64,000 nt of DNA from Promerops cafer (Eukaryota > Chordata > Aves > Passeriformes > Nectariniidae), in the NCBI GenBank assembly GCA_013398275.1, contig VZSE01005034.1, positions 1,907,602 to 1,971,601 on the forward strand. Reading direction: 5' to 3'. Shown here in pieces: positions 63,542-64,000 of the stretch (positions are counted from its first letter, which is position 1; every line of letters begins with the position of its first letter). The notes under the pieces were generated by a model. That model ran no database searches. It was not told where the DNA came from and saw nothing but the letters and a program-made list of their open reading frames with translations. A program made the translations under genes and the position numbers.

Positions 63542-63809
63542 CTGAAATTTACTTCCCTTCTCCTTCCTTGTGAGACCAAAAGCCAGTGGCTCTCCAGAAC
63601 TTGGAGACAATATCCTTTGCCATTTGCCTACAACATGCCTTTGCCACTTGCCTACAACCTTGGACAGACTTGGCTGCTGACTGAAGGCAGCAGAACTAAG
63701 TGGTAGATTTGAGCCCATGTTGCCTGACACCACATTTGAAACCACTGTTTTTCCACCAATACTGTTCACAACAGTTACAGGAAAAGAACAAGGTTTCTTA
63801 GGACTTGAT
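63542..63809 (-). CDS. Probable penultimate coding exon of the unidentified protein
   Basis: On the minus strand, a pyrimidine-rich stretch ends CATTAAG, and the exon would begin at 63809. The frame then reads SSPKKPCSFPVTVVNSIGGK and TVVSNVVSGNMGSNLPLSSA, rich in Val, Ser, Asn and Gly. Two donors would end it in phase 0, the phase needed by the terminal exon at 61568. The first is AAG|GTTGTAG (last base 63659). The second is CAG|GTGGTC (last base 63542). I give the longer form. The residues after 63659 include an 8-residue duplication (VVGKWQRH/VVGKWQRI) and look less protein-like, so the shorter exon of 151 bases may be the right one. The acceptor leaves phase 2 for the preceding exon, which would lie beyond 63.85 kb or off the window. 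The product is unrecognised. Confidence 0.45.
63614..63659. repeat. 24-bp in-frame tandem duplication
   Basis: CCTTTGCCATTTGCCTACAA and four more bases (63614-63637) are repeated almost exactly from 63638. On the minus strand each unit reads GTTGTAGGCAARTGGCAAAG, eight codons. The duplication sits at the possible 5' splice site of the exon, so it doubles the donor-like sequence. Confidence 0.85.
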
Positions 63810-64000
63810 CTTAATGACACACATGAAAGAAGACAGGACAGAGGCATGCAGGACCTGGGTAATTGGGTGGCTGGAAATTTTCAGAGCAGTTCCTGCTTTA
63901 AGCTATGCTGTCTCTAGACAATTACCATCAGATCTGGAAGGGAGCAGAGGGGACAGAAGCAGATGCTGTAGCTGCCCAAGGTGTGGCTGTTTGCCCACAT
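63810..64000. other. Probable intron of the unidentified gene to the window edge
   Basis: This lies upstream of the proposed acceptor on the minus strand. The open plus frame 63717-63917 is the shadow of the exon. No further exon could be defined. Confidence 0.35.

Overview
This window is vertebrate nuclear DNA and almost certainly from a bird. It has no dense ORF organisation. It carries several CR1 LINE copies with the typical avian 3' end (the 'ACTGGAACAGGTTGCCCAGAGA' type block and an ATTCTATGATT-like terminus), AT-rich intergenic and intronic DNA, and one strong CpG island. The species cannot be told from the sequence. Nearly all open frames are chance frames, or lie inside CR1 copies or GC-rich DNA.

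Layout. (1) Positions 1 to about 30.6 kb hold the 5' part of PDLIM5 (Enigma homolog, ENH), transcribed on the minus strand. A CpG island at about 29.85-30.93 kb contains the presumed promoter and non-coding exon 1, with a donor after 30506. Exon 2 (27476-27611) has a clean acceptor, an in-frame upstream stop, the start ATG and the first 32 residues of the PDZ domain, then a GTAAGT donor. Everything below 27475 appears to be intron 2. I could not find exon 3, so that intron is at least 27 kb long here. It holds four CR1 copies (9.1, 15.8, 18.3 and 20.6 kb), a second GC-rich patch (22.4-22.9 kb), simple repeats, and a 27-base C run at the window edge. (2) About 31-60 kb looks intergenic. It has three CR1 fragments (36.2, 37.5 and 44.7 kb), a possible MIR scrap, several long A runs, AT-rich tandem DNA, a degenerate pyrimidine-rich minisatellite near 57.0 kb, a TA/CA microsatellite near 58.05 kb, and an isolated CpG cluster with a strong minus-strand donor near 51.6-51.9 kb. 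(3) About 60-64 kb holds what looks like the 3' end of a second minus-strand gene: a terminal exon of 128 residues plus stop (61182-61568) and a probable preceding exon (63542-63809). The protein is Ser/Thr/Val-rich with an acidic C-terminus. I do not recognise it.

The two genes lie in tandem on the minus strand. From memory, in mammals the gene just upstream of PDLIM5 is HPGDS in divergent orientation, then SMARCAD1. I saw neither here, which makes the upstream gene the main open question. I found no prokaryote-type system, CRISPR array, tRNA or rRNA gene, and no convincing new biological system.
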